Assembly: GCA_025531455.1 (NCBI GenBank)
Contig: JAMYHL010000012.1
Coordinates: forward strand, 62,001-126,000
Source: Apiotrichum sp. Y4204
Lineage: Eukaryota > Basidiomycota > Tremellomycetes > Trichosporonales > Trichosporonaceae
Direction of reading: 5' to 3'
Length of the DNA: 64,000 nt
The position numbers were made by a program, and so were the translations under genes. Positions 44,101-54,873 of this stretch are shown piece by piece; position 1 is the stretch's first letter; the number at the start of each line of letters is the position of its first letter. Under the pieces are notes generated by a model, which searched no databases, was not told the DNA's origin, and worked only from the letters and a program-made list of their open reading frames with translations.

Positions 44101-45419
44101 CAGCATTTGAACTTGCGCTCGAACGCTTCCTTGCCGCTCGCCTCGTCCATGTCCCTGTTCTGGGATCGCGAGCCTGCAACGCGCGAGACGACAAGGCCGC
44201 TGAGCTCGCGTTGGAAGAGCCGCCGAGCGAACAGCCGGACTGCGTCGTAGGGGGCAAGCTCATGCCATTCCAGCTTGAGGGCTTCCAGTGGCTGCTCTAC
44301 AAGCACTGGTCGCGTGAGAGCTGTATCCTCGGCGACGATATGGGTCTCGGCAAGACTATTCAGGTGTGCTCCTTCCTCGGCTACCTCTGCAAGCACGAGA
44401 TCTACCCCAACCTGGTCATTGTCCCAAACTCGACCATCACCAACTGGGTGCGCGAGTTTGAGAAATGGGTTCCGCATGTCCGCGTCGTGCCATTTTACGG
44501 CGAACAGGCGAGCAGGAAGGTAATCAACAAGTACGAGCTCTTCCACCTCGGCAAGCAGGGCAAGGCCGATGGCCTCAAGGCGTGAGTGGTTACAGAAAGA
44601 GAAACCACTTACACCAGTCACGTCGTGCTTACCACGTACGACACGATTACGAGCGCCGACTTCCGCATCTTCAACAACATCCCGCGCTGGGAGACGCTGA
44701 TCGTCGACGAGGGCCAGCGGCTCAAATCCGACTCGTCGCTTATCTTCAACAAGCTCAAGCAGTTGAACTCGATCCACCGCATACTGCTGACCGGCACACC
44801 ACTGAATAACAACCTACGCGAGCTCTTCAACCTCCTCAACTTTCTTGATCCCGACAACTTCGCCAACCTCGAGGACCTGGAGAGTCGCTTCGAGTTCCTC
44901 AACGAGCGGCTGGTACAGGAGCTCCACGAGATGCTCAAGCCGTACATCCTGCGCCGCATCAAATCGCAGGTTCTCAAGCTCCCGCCAAAGGTTGAGGTCA
45001 TTGTGCCAATCTCCATGTCGCCCGCGCAGAAGCAGCTGTCAAAGCTCATCTTTGTCCGGTCCGCAGAGTACATCTCAAACATCCGCAAGAAGCGCAAGCA
45101 GCAACTGGCCCTGCAGAAGCGGAAGCACGCCGAGGCCATGGAGGCCGCGGACGCCAGCGAGGTCGAGCACGGTATCGAGACCGCTGCGGCGAGCGGTGCG
45201 CCCAGCGGGGCCGTGAGCGCTGCGAGGTCGCCCCAGAAGGACGGCCCCAGTGCAGAGGGTCAAGCGCCAGCGGAGGAGAACGCGGCGCAGAGTACAGTGG
45301 CGAACGGCCCGTCGAGCCCGGCAAAGTCCGCCGCCGAGGCCCCCCGGACGTCCCCAGCGAAAGCTGGCGAGAACGTCGTCGAGAATGTCGTTGAGAACGG
45401 CGCCGCAGACGCACCCTAG
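41122..45419 (+). CDS. PHD/chromo/SNF2 protein (Mit1/CHD-like) lacking helicase lobe 2
   Basis: Seven exons (41122-41877, 42266-42559, 42607-42786, 42831-43697, 43738-44020, 44059-44581, 44618-45419) give 1234 residues in closed phase. The first 400 residues are disordered with acidic runs. Cys-rich PHD-like fingers follow (FCERCQQG, WLECDRCVLSSHWGCI, then FTCARCNDYPVCFVCKERHI and LFRCFRCKQAVHYEHL, WNCHNC). A chromodomain-like segment reads YLVKFKDRSFRHLAWVPHAWL. SNF2 lobe 1 has LMPFQLEGFQWLLYKHW, DDMGLGKT (motif I), VDEGQ (motif II), LLTGTPLNNN (motif III) and LKPYILRRIKSQV. After KVEVIVPISMSPAQKQLSKL the sequence becomes a Lys/Arg helix and an Ala/Pro/Glu tail, then stops. The second RecA lobe is absent. 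Order of domains resembles fission-yeast Mit1 of SHREC and animal CHD3-5. Confidence 0.88.
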
Positions 45420-45588
45420 TGTAGCATCTTTGTGATAGTATATATGAATGTCGGCGAACTATAATCATTTCATGCGTGCCCATGCACATCTGCTACTGAC
45501 TACGGATACAAACAAGAACTGAAGAGAAATAAAAACGGGTGAATGAAACAAATGCAGTATGGTGACCCCCTCTATCCTCGTCTATCAA

Positions 45589-48500
45589 TCACTTCTTCTG
45601 CACAGCACGACGCCGCTCGCGCCGCGCCTCGCGGTCCGCCGCCGCCTGCGAGCGGATACCCTCGCTCGCCTCGCCCTGCATAAAGTTGATATGGCGCAGC
45701 ATGGTGATCGCGTCCTCCATGTTCATCGTGCGCAGTGCTTCCATAGACTTCTCGCTCGTCGCCAGCGTGCGGAACATGTCGAGAAGACGCGCCTGCTCGC
45801 TCGTGCGCCGCGTCGGCGTGTCAGGGGTCGACGGATCGGATCCAGGGCTCTGGGGGGACGGCGTCCGCAGGCGGTTCGTGCGGGGCGAACGGCGTGTCGG
45901 CCGTGGTGTGATGTCTCCCGGTGCATCTGCTGTGAGTTCAGGAAAGCCTCCTGGCAACTCACCATCAAACCGGCCGCTGATCTCAGGCGTCTCGGACGGG
46001 ACCTCGGGCTCAGGCTCTGGAGCCTTCTGCTTGCCTTTGTCCTTCTTTGTGGATGCAAGGCGCGCAGCTTCTTCGGCAGCAGCGGCTTTTTGCGCCTTGC
46101 GCTCCGCCTTGACGCGTTCGCGTTCCTCGTGCTCCTTGCGTTCGGCTTCAAGGCGCTCCTGCTCGCGGCGTTCGGCCTCGAGGCGCTTCTGCTCGAGGTA
46201 CTCCTGACGCTCCTTCATGATACGTTCCTTTCGCTCGAGCGCTTCGTGGTGACGACGCTCGCGATCGAGACGTTCCTGCTTGCGGCGCTCCTTCTCAAGG
46301 CGTTCGTTTTCTAAGCGTTCGGTTTCGAGGCGTTCCTTCTCCAGACGCTCCTGCTCGAGACGTTCCTTCGCAAGGCGCTCCTGCTCGAGACGCTCCTTTT
46401 CAAGGCGCTCCTGCTCGAGACGCTCCTTCTCAAGGCGCTCCTGCTCGAGACGCTCCTTTTCGAGGCGTTCTCTTTCGAGGCGCTCCTGCTCAAGGCGCTC
46501 CTGCTCCAGGCGTTCCTTCTCCAGACGCTCCTCCTCGAGACGTTCCTTCTCGAGGCGCTCGCGTTCAAGACGTTCCATCTCGAGTCGTTCGAGTCTTTCC
46601 TTCTCAACGCGTTCCCTTTCGAGGCGTTCCTGTTCGAGGCGTTCCTGCTCGAGACGCTCTTGCTCGAGACGTTCCTTTTCAAGGCGTTCCCTCTCCAGGC
46701 GTTCCTTTTCGAGACGCTCCTCCTTCTCCTTGCGCTCCTTCTCCTTTCTCTCCCGCGCCTCGGCCTTGGCCTTTTCCTTGCGCTCCTTGGCCTCCTTCAC
46801 CTGTTTATCCCGTGCCTCGTTCTCCTCCTGTTTACGCTTGAGCTCCGCAGCTTCATCGACCGGCAAGGGGCTCTCGTCGGTTGCGCTGCGCGCAGCTCGA
46901 CGACGCTTCCTTCGCTCGATGCGTTCACTGCGGTCGCTGGACTGTGAGGCCTCTTCGAGATCGCGCTTGCGCGCGGCGGAGCGTGTGATGGCAGGCTCGA
47001 CGGATGAGGGCGTGTTGACATTGCTTGACTTGGCGCGTACGTGTTCGAGAGAAGATGTTTGGCGCAGTTGGGAGCGGCGAGAGGACTTGGAGTTGGTGGA
47101 GGGGACGGTCGCCGGGACAGGCGCAGGGCTGCCCGCACGGGAGGACGGAGGCGTGTGATCGATAACAATGACCTCGGCTTCGGGGGGAGGGGTATTGCGG
47201 GCAACGTCGCCCATCTCGGAAAGTGCAGGGCTGTCGGTCCCACGACGGCGCTTGCGGCGGGATCGAGTGGAGGCTGGCGGTGTGTCGCTGTCTTCGCTCT
47301 TGACGGAATCGCTGCTCGAGCCAAAGCTGAGAAGGCTGGGGACGCGACGCTGGAACCAGCGCGATGCTGAGGAAAAGAGAGACGTGGAACCTGTCGGAGA
47401 TACCTCTTCTCGGCGAGTAGGGGCATCGTGTTCGCGGAGAGGTGTCTCGGCAATGACGGTGGTATCGGCTGGGACGGGACTCGAGGCAGAGGACCTGGTC
47501 TCGGAGCGATTTCCACGACGACGGATCTTGCGACTGCGCGTGGTGCTCTTGGGACCAAAGACATCCTCGTCCGCCGGCGCAGGAGACGACGACTGAGGGA
47601 TGAGTGCGGTGCGCTTGTGCTTTGCGCGTTTGCTGGGTGTCTGGGAGTCGTCGGCGTCATAGTCGTTCGTGTCGTCAGGAGCGGAGACGGGCGCTTCAGG
47701 AGTAGTGGTAGGAGGGACGAAGACCTCCGCTTCGTCAGCTTCCGTGTCTTGCGCCATACCAATGGCCATCTCGGTAGCATCTTCGTCGGCGTCGTCGTCA
47801 TCAGGCTGCTGATCAGCCGGCTGGCCAGCAGGCTGAGGTAAGGGCGGAACGGTCTGCGCGTAGGGGAACAGGCTGTTGCTCGATTCCAGGCTGGAGAGAC
47901 CTTCGGCGATTATGAACCCGGGAACAGCGGTGATGACATCGCGAAGGAAGCCAGCGACATCGTCAGTGTACTCGACCGCACCAAGCGGCTGGAAGGCACG
48001 GTGCCAGAGCTGCTGGAAAGCGGTGGGTACTGAGGAGCTCTGGGCATTGGAGAGACGAGGAGCGTACAGTTCGATGTAGGTGTCCATCGTCTCGGATGAG
48101 GCCGGAATGGCGTCGGACTGAATGGCGCGTGTTAGAGTCTCGATGAGGGCGACATACATGGCGTCGATCTTAACGGCGAGATCGCCAGACACGCGCTTGT
48201 TGGCATCCGTCATCCAGATTGCGAGACCAGACCGAAGCGATGCAACTACCTCCTCCACCGCATGCTCGGGCAGACCCTTGAGGAGATCGGTGATGGCCTC
48301 CACAAGTACCGGGAAGTTGGGAGACACAGGCTCCGAAGCGTAAGCGTCGACCATGCTCGTGGCGACGAGAGCGAGGAAGTCGCTGGGAACATAGTTCTCG
48401 TTTATCCTGTAGTGATCCGCGTGGTAGTGCTCCTCCTCCACCAGAGCAACCCAGGTACACGCCTTGGCGAGGCAATGGATTGTCGTGTCGCAACTGCGGC

Positions 48501-51500
48501 GGTGGCGAGTGTCGGGGCCAAACTCGTCATCGTCAAGCCGGATAAAGTCGCCAAGATGGGCAGCGAGGGTCTCCATGACACCGAGGTTGGATCCAGCACG
48601 CTTGGCGCGGAAGCGGAGAACGGTGGCTTCAAGTAGTGCGTCCCAGGTGTTGAGGTCATCGGCCGAGGCGCTGGTGTACCAAACTGACGGGGTGCTGGTG
48701 TTGCGGAATGGGCATGAGAGGAGAGTCGTGAGCAAGCCACCCGTGTGATTCGTCGCCGAGGCTTCCTCGGCTGGCTCGAGATCGACAACCTCCGTCCACT
48801 TGCGTGCCAACAGCCTCCATACGCAGAGCTGAAGTTGCTCATGTCCGTCAAAGATGAAGGGAATCTTGTTTGTCAAGTCCCCAAGCAACGTGGTGCCGAT
48901 GTCACGCGAGCAGCCAGAGTCAAGCAGGGCGGAGATAAACGCGGAGAACTGGTTGATAGATTTGCTCAAGTCGACAGTGGAAGCGAGGTGCTTGCACGAG
49001 AGCAGATGTCCCAGGATATATCCCGGAGCTGTCGGGTGACCGATTGGGTCGACTGCAAAGGTCGGCTCAGCGAGACCGGGTACCTTAGGGTCGATGCGCA
49101 TACCGCCCAGCGCACCCTCACCGAGAACCCGGACGGCGATACTGAAGAGACGGCCTGAGATGCCAAGGCGTATGGCAGTGGGATCGAGCGCCGACTTGCC
49201 CTCAGCGTTGACGAGGCAGATCGGAATGTATGATGCGGGGTCCTTTTCGTACACGGTCAGAATAGTGCGGGTAACGGCCTGGAGGCCAAGGACATAGAGG
49301 GGAGTGGGCGATTCGGGCGTATTCGCGAAGGCCAGCGCATAAAGAAGGTTCTCCCATACCTGCTCGAGGAGAGTAGGGAGGAGGACCACACCCTCGTCTG
49401 TTGTTACCCAGTCAACGGAGGCCAGCTCGTTGATACCGCGGATACCATCAAACGCGTCATTGAACAGGGCCAGAAGCTTTCCAAGCCGCTTGGCGACCCA
49501 GAGCTTGCCCCAAGCCGGGATCTCTTCTGCCTTGATACGGTCGCGCGCGAAACAGAGGAGAACCTGGGCCGTAACGTCCTCGAGACCGACAATCTCTGCG
49601 TTGAGGTAGCGCTTGGAAAGCAGACGGTCGAGGTTGGGAATTGGTCCGGTAGTTCCTGCGGTTACGGCTGCGAACACCTCCCAGGAGACCCTCTTTAGCT
49701 CGTCGACGCCACAGATGGAGAACATCTTGGTGAGAGTCGGGTGGAGGACGAGTTCAAACGTCTGGTCCAGTCGCGGAAGCCGGCGTTCCTCTGGAGTAAT
49801 GTCCGGGACGACCCCGTCCGAGCTGGGAATGCCTGACATACGGGAGATTTCGGCCGCGGAAGGCTCCTCGTGAGCAAGGGCGACCACTGTGTAGGCGTAG
49901 GCGATGGATTCGACAGACATGCCTGTTGTCACCATCCAGTCATACCGCCGTGGCTTCTCTCCACGCTGCCAGGTCCAGCGCTGCTCGTTGTTGAACTCTG
50001 GACGCGTAACAAGCGCGCGAGCCACATTGGCAGGCTTAAGTGCCTCGTCGAGAGAGTGGCGGAGGGGGAACATGATGGTTTGGATGCGTCCGTTGGTGTC
50101 CTGGTACGAAGAAGACACGAATGGGCTGTAGGACCGAACGACATGGCCCGTCTCGGTCACGGACAAGTTCGAGCCGGCTTGAAGGTAAGCGTAGACGGCA
50201 TGCATCCAGGACGCCGAGGCGAGTGTGGGACGGACCGCGTTTGCGGACTTCTGAAGACAGCGCTGTTGTCAGTTGTGGGAGCATTGGCCTCAACTCACGT
50301 CGAGTATAGCATCGAGCTCCCGTCCGGCCGGAGACATGTTGTATGTATGTCCGAGGAGACTGGTTAAAGTCGCCCATGCCGTACATGCCCATGCAACATC
50401 CCTCGCTTCACCGATTGTCGCCTTGAACGTGGAGCAGATGGCGAACGACTCTGTCTTCTTCTCGTTCGTGTTCCTGTCAAACTCGTGTTTGCCGTTGATG
50501 CGCACTGGGATCTTGAGCCAGTTGGAGACAAACTGCTCGCTCTTGGCAATGGAGGAACGGAGCTTGTTCCATTCAAACTTGTCCGCGGCAATAGCCCCGG
50601 CTCCCTCGAGCAACTGCAGTTTCGCATTCACGAACATGGCCGCCACTGCGACACCGCATCGCCGGTGCATCTTTGACGAACTGGAATATGCCCGCAGACA
50701 CAGAGGCAGGAGGGCCGGGTAGGCGGGGAACATCATGTCGGGATACCGCTTGAGCAGGTTGCCTGCGGCGCTATACGATTCTCGACGGATTGAAGACGCG
50801 TCCTTGATGGGTGCCGGCCCTGTGCCGATAGTAGTAAGACCGGCTTCAACCGCAGTGGCAAGTTTCGTTGCAAAAGGTTGCACCCAGGAGGGGGGAAGGT
50901 TGAGAGCGGACAGTACCATCAGGGTGAGAGAGTATGTCCGCTTTGCGAATGGCGTTGGCAGAGCGGGTGCGCGCATGATGACGAGGATCTGGTCGAGCAG
51001 AGACTGCACATCAGCCTCGGAGAAGGACGAGAAGAGACGAGGTTGGCTGAACGTTATCGCAAGGAAGCGGAGCACTGCTGCTCCGACACCAGAGGCCTCG
51101 CGCCTGTAGAGCACCTCGGCAGCGGTGTAGCCTTCCCTCGGGGATTTAGATGGTGATGGCGGCAAACCGCGTGCTGGTGTGAGTGACCGAAAGGGCGAGG
51201 AGACAATGTCGGCCTCTGAGCTGGGGACGCGGCCCATGAGACGGTGGAGATCGCGTTGAATGGCGCGCACGACGGCGGGTGCCTCCTCGGCGATGGGCTG
51301 CCAAACAGAGTCAAATCTTGCGGTTGCGGGGGCTGTTGCTGGTCCCATCTCGTAGATGACGTCCCGCAAACGATTGACGAGGGAGATGTAGGCTTCCTCG
51401 AGAGTGAGCAGGTCGTCTGCCCCCTCCAGGATGACGCCCACGAGTGAAGACGAGTGTAAGCACTCCACGCCTTCCTCTTCCTCCGACGCATCCGAGGAAA

Positions 51501-52254
51501 TCTGATTCGGGATGCCATAGTCCTCCTGGGGCACGCTGTCGTCCGAGTCGGGTTCGTCATCTGACGGCGGCTTGATAGCGACGCCGTCATCTGCTCCGTC
51601 ACACAGTTCTGCGAGAACCATTGTGGAATAGAACGGTGCTGGTTTCTGGCCTGCAACGACTAGTCTTGCCGGTTCGCGGTTGTTCCAGGTGCCTTCCTTT
51701 GCCGACCGTGCGACGAGGATGCGAGACGGAGTGGGTTTGAGGATACCGCGGACTGATGGACTGTTATGGCGACGGGATGATGGCGAGCTGTCGTTGTCCT
51801 CGGGTGCAGAGGAGTCAGAGCTGGGGCAGCGTGATGATGAGAGGGCCGAGAGGGGTTCTTCAGAGCGGAATAGTTTTGTGTGTGCTAGTTGTGGCGAGAA
51901 TGAGACATTGAAGCGCCGGCTGGAAGCTGCAGAGGAAGGTCCAGGGCCACCAGGCGTAGAAGCTGAAAAGCAAGCGTCAGCAACAGTGATCAACATTTTG
52001 GCAGTCAGACGACACCGCGCAGCGCGAGACTCTTCGCTCTTCCACAAGAATGCTAGCCCACGGCCACAAAGCCGACATTATTACTCACCAAACACGAGCT
52101 TTGCCGGGCACAACGGACGGGCCTCTACGCCGCCGTAAAGGGCAGTCCGGGACGAGTACGCGCGCGATGGCTTTGACGGCGACGACGATACGGGCGTGTC
52201 GTATGCGGATGAGGGCGAGTCGACAACAACAGTGCGGGGCGTGATGGCAGGCAT
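45589..52254 (-). CDS. RIF1: RIF1-like protein with PP1-docking motif and ERLEx repeat helix
   Basis: Three exons (52089-52254, 50299-51962, 45589-50250) join to 2163 residues. Rif1 restrains replication origins and telomeres by recruiting protein phosphatase 1. Near the N-terminus are FNVSFSP (a weak RVxF-like site) and [10 protein letters not shown] (a GILK/SILK-type PP1 site), the arrangement known for fungal Rif1. About 1000 residues of HEAT-like helices follow (for example [26 protein letters not shown]), then Ser/Pro-rich disorder. A roughly 150-residue run of ERLEx pentapeptides (about 46280-46720) and a short C-terminal helical domain ([20 protein letters not shown]) complete it. A 33-nt in-frame intron is possible at 45930-45962 and would remove 11 residues. 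RIF1 identity rests on architecture; sequence search is needed to confirm. Confidence 0.68.
46280..46720 (-). repeat. 15-bp coding minisatellite (ERLEx repeats)
   Basis: Within the RIF1-like gene a 15-bp unit encoding E-R-L-E-(K/Q/R/E) repeats about 28 times with synonymous and fifth-position changes. On the + strand it appears as repeated GGCGCTCCTGCTCGAGACGTTCCTT-like sequence. Confidence 0.9.
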
Positions 52255-53485
52255 TGAGGACAAGGCAAGAAATAGCTTCTAAAGCACGCCACGCGCTGCT
52301 GAACCAAAGTGACCAGAGCAACTCAACGCGATGCGGCGGGATGGATGGGATGAGCAATGGTGGGCACAATAGTGGATGGGCGAGCGAGTTGAATTTTGTG
52401 TTGGATATGAGTTGAGAGCAGTTGGTACTGGGCACAAGTGGGGATGGGTGTGAGTGTGTATATGGCGAGGGGGAGAGAGAGAGAAAGCGAACAAGTGGGA
52501 GAGATGAGGATGGAAGGGGCAGAGAGTGGGGTTGCGAGAAAGGATCAAGGGAACCTGGACGCCCGACGCGTGCGGATCACATTGACAACGGCGCGTCCAT
52601 AACTGACAGGCAGCCAAAAGGGCGGCGAGCAGAGCCACCGCAGCCAGCCATCCATTCGCGTCCTGTCCTGGGCGGGAGCGAGTCAAAAGGCCCATACGCG
52701 TCTCGCACTACATGAGCTGGCCGGCGCGCTGTCCCTGAATTAGGAAGAAAATCAAAAATGACGTGTGAAACAAGTAGAGCAATGTTAGACATTCCGTCTT
52801 TGGAACAGTTCCACTCTCTCTCTACTAGGTCTCAACACCCGACAGCCACGGAGAGACAAGAACGCAGCTGACATTCAGCTGCTCTCTGCTCTCTGAGCTC
52901 TGATTGACTCCCAATAACACTCAGAAAGTGTGCAAGTGAGCACGACCTTGCAGATAGCCATCAGCACGAAAGACGCGTCTCGCCTAATGACATCACAGCA
53001 GCAAAACGCGAATCATGCAGATCACGGAAGCATACTAGCGTGGGATCTGCGTGGACTCTCCCTGGAGCTTTTTATCGATTTAACCCCCCTTTTTGCCACC
53101 CAGCCCAGTCCGCTTTCGGCGCTGCCCCGCTGGCGCTGGCGTAAGCTGGCCGGATTGGCCCCGCCTTTCTTTTTTCTTTTCCCTGCCTTCCCTCCGGATC
53201 GCTCTCCGGGATCGCCCTCTTCCCACAGTGCATCTTCCCTCCATCATCTCCGCGTGTCGCTCCGCCCCGCCCCGCGCCCCGCCACCGAAAAACCGGCCGG
53301 CCGACTCCAATCCACTATCCCGGTTCAATCCATCTCGTTTGCTCTCTTGTCCACTCTCTCCTTGTCCACTCTCTCCTTGTCCACTTTTCCTTTCTCCTCA
53401 CCTCGCCATCATCACCGTCACCGTCTCCAGCAACACTGCTTCTGCAGCCTAGACGACACCCCCTTACCCAACACCGCATCCCGCC
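52255..53485. promoter_or_regulatory. Divergent RIF1-like / MSP1 promoter region
   Basis: 1.2 kb with no supported gene. The RIF1 side has a GA-rich + strand (52460-52520), a pyrimidine leader in the gene's own direction. The MSP1 side is CT-rich, with CTTGTCCACTCTCTC repeated head to tail three times near 53346-53390. Confidence 0.5.
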
Positions 53486-54873
53486 ATGCCTGCATCCCGA
53501 GAGGTCGGCCGCGTAGTCATGGACGGTAAGTGTCTATTACATGATTCCCTGCCCATGTCATTATAATGAAATGTCATGTCGTCGTGTCTTCCCCGCTCAC
53601 ATCCCAGTGGCATTCTTCGCCGCGTCCCAGGTCGCATTATACTATGCGCTGCGATACGTTCTCTCCTCGCTGGCAGACTCGCCCGGAGCATCGAAGAAGA
53701 GCAAGGAGAAGAGCGAGAGTCTGCTATCGCAGACCGGCATGTCCAAGGAGCAGTTGGCCGCGCTCGAGCTGGACGAGTACGAGACGGCCATTGCGGGCGA
53801 GATTATCCCGCCATCGGCTATCGACACGACATTCGAGTCGATCGGTGGTCTCGACGAGATCATCTCGTCTCTCCGCGAGACTGTCATCTACCCGCTCACC
53901 TACCCCGAGCTTTTCGCCGCGGGCGGGAGTCTACTCGCCGCGCCGCGCGGTGTCCTCCTGTACGGCCACCCGGGATGCGGAAAGACGATGCTTGCCAAGG
54001 CGCTTGCCAAGGAGTCGGGCGCGACGTTTATCAACCTCCCGCTGTCGAGCCTTACTTCGAAGTGGTTCGGCGAAAGCAACAAGCTCGTGAACGGCCTCTT
54101 CTCGCTGGCACGCAAGGTGCAGCCCTCTATTGTGAGTCGATTGGAGCGCAGGAGTGTCTGGTGTTGCAGCTGCAGAGTGTCATCGTATCAGCTGCGGAAT
54201 GGCATCCGTTAGTGCACCCTTGCCTCGCGCAGCATCAGCTGTCTTGAAAGCAGCTGGTCACCTTTCCCGGCTTCCACTCACACCAGATCTTCATTGACGA
54301 GATCGACTCGCTGTTCCGGGAGCGCTCGCAGGCGGACCACGAGGTGACGGGCATGCTCAAGGCCGAGTTCATGACGCTGTGGGACGGCCTGACGTCGGGC
54401 TCGGACCGCATCCTCGTGCTCGGCGCGACGAACCGCCCCAACGACATTGACCCGGCCATCCTGCGTCGCATGCCGAAGCGCTTCGCCATTAAGCTGCCGA
54501 ACCTGGAGCAGCGCGTCAAGATTCTCACCCTCGTGGGTACTCCGATCTTCATCCACACTAACGTCAGATGCTCTCGCACACGAAGCTCGCACCAGGTTTT
54601 TCCATATCCGAGCTTGCGCGGCGGACGGAGGGTCTGTCGGGCTCGGACCTCAAGGAGACGTGCCGGAATGCGGCGATGGTGCCCGTCCGCGAGTTTATGC
54701 GCGAAAAGGGCCGCGGGGGCAAGGAGGGTCTCGAGGCCGCGCGCCGCGAGGGCTTCAAAGTGCGCCCGCTCGAGCTCGACGATTTCAAGCGCCACGACAG
54801 CCATCAGTACGCGCACGTCGATCCCAGCAGCCGCAAGTCTGTGCCGGGCGCGTACATCGACCCTGTGGATTAG
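53486..54873 (+). CDS. MSP1: Msp1/ATAD1, membrane-anchored AAA extractase
   Basis: Four exons (53486-53525, 53608-54131, 54287-54532, 54568-54873) join to 371 residues. Msp1 sits in the mitochondrial outer and peroxisomal membranes and pulls out mislocalised tail-anchored proteins. The N-terminal helix [19 protein letters not shown] (residues 14-32) is the membrane anchor. The single AAA domain has [30 protein letters not shown] (Walker A about 133-140), [21 protein letters not shown] (Walker B), [20 protein letters not shown] (arginine fingers) and [18 protein letters not shown] (sensor 2 region). Length is that of the family. The Walker A reads GHPGCGKT, where GPPGCGKT is usual. Confidence 0.96.

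Noticed and set aside
46280..47158. Long + strand frame (292 codons) of Arg/Ser repeats
   Set aside because: Antisense shadow of the ERLEx repeat in the RIF1-like gene.
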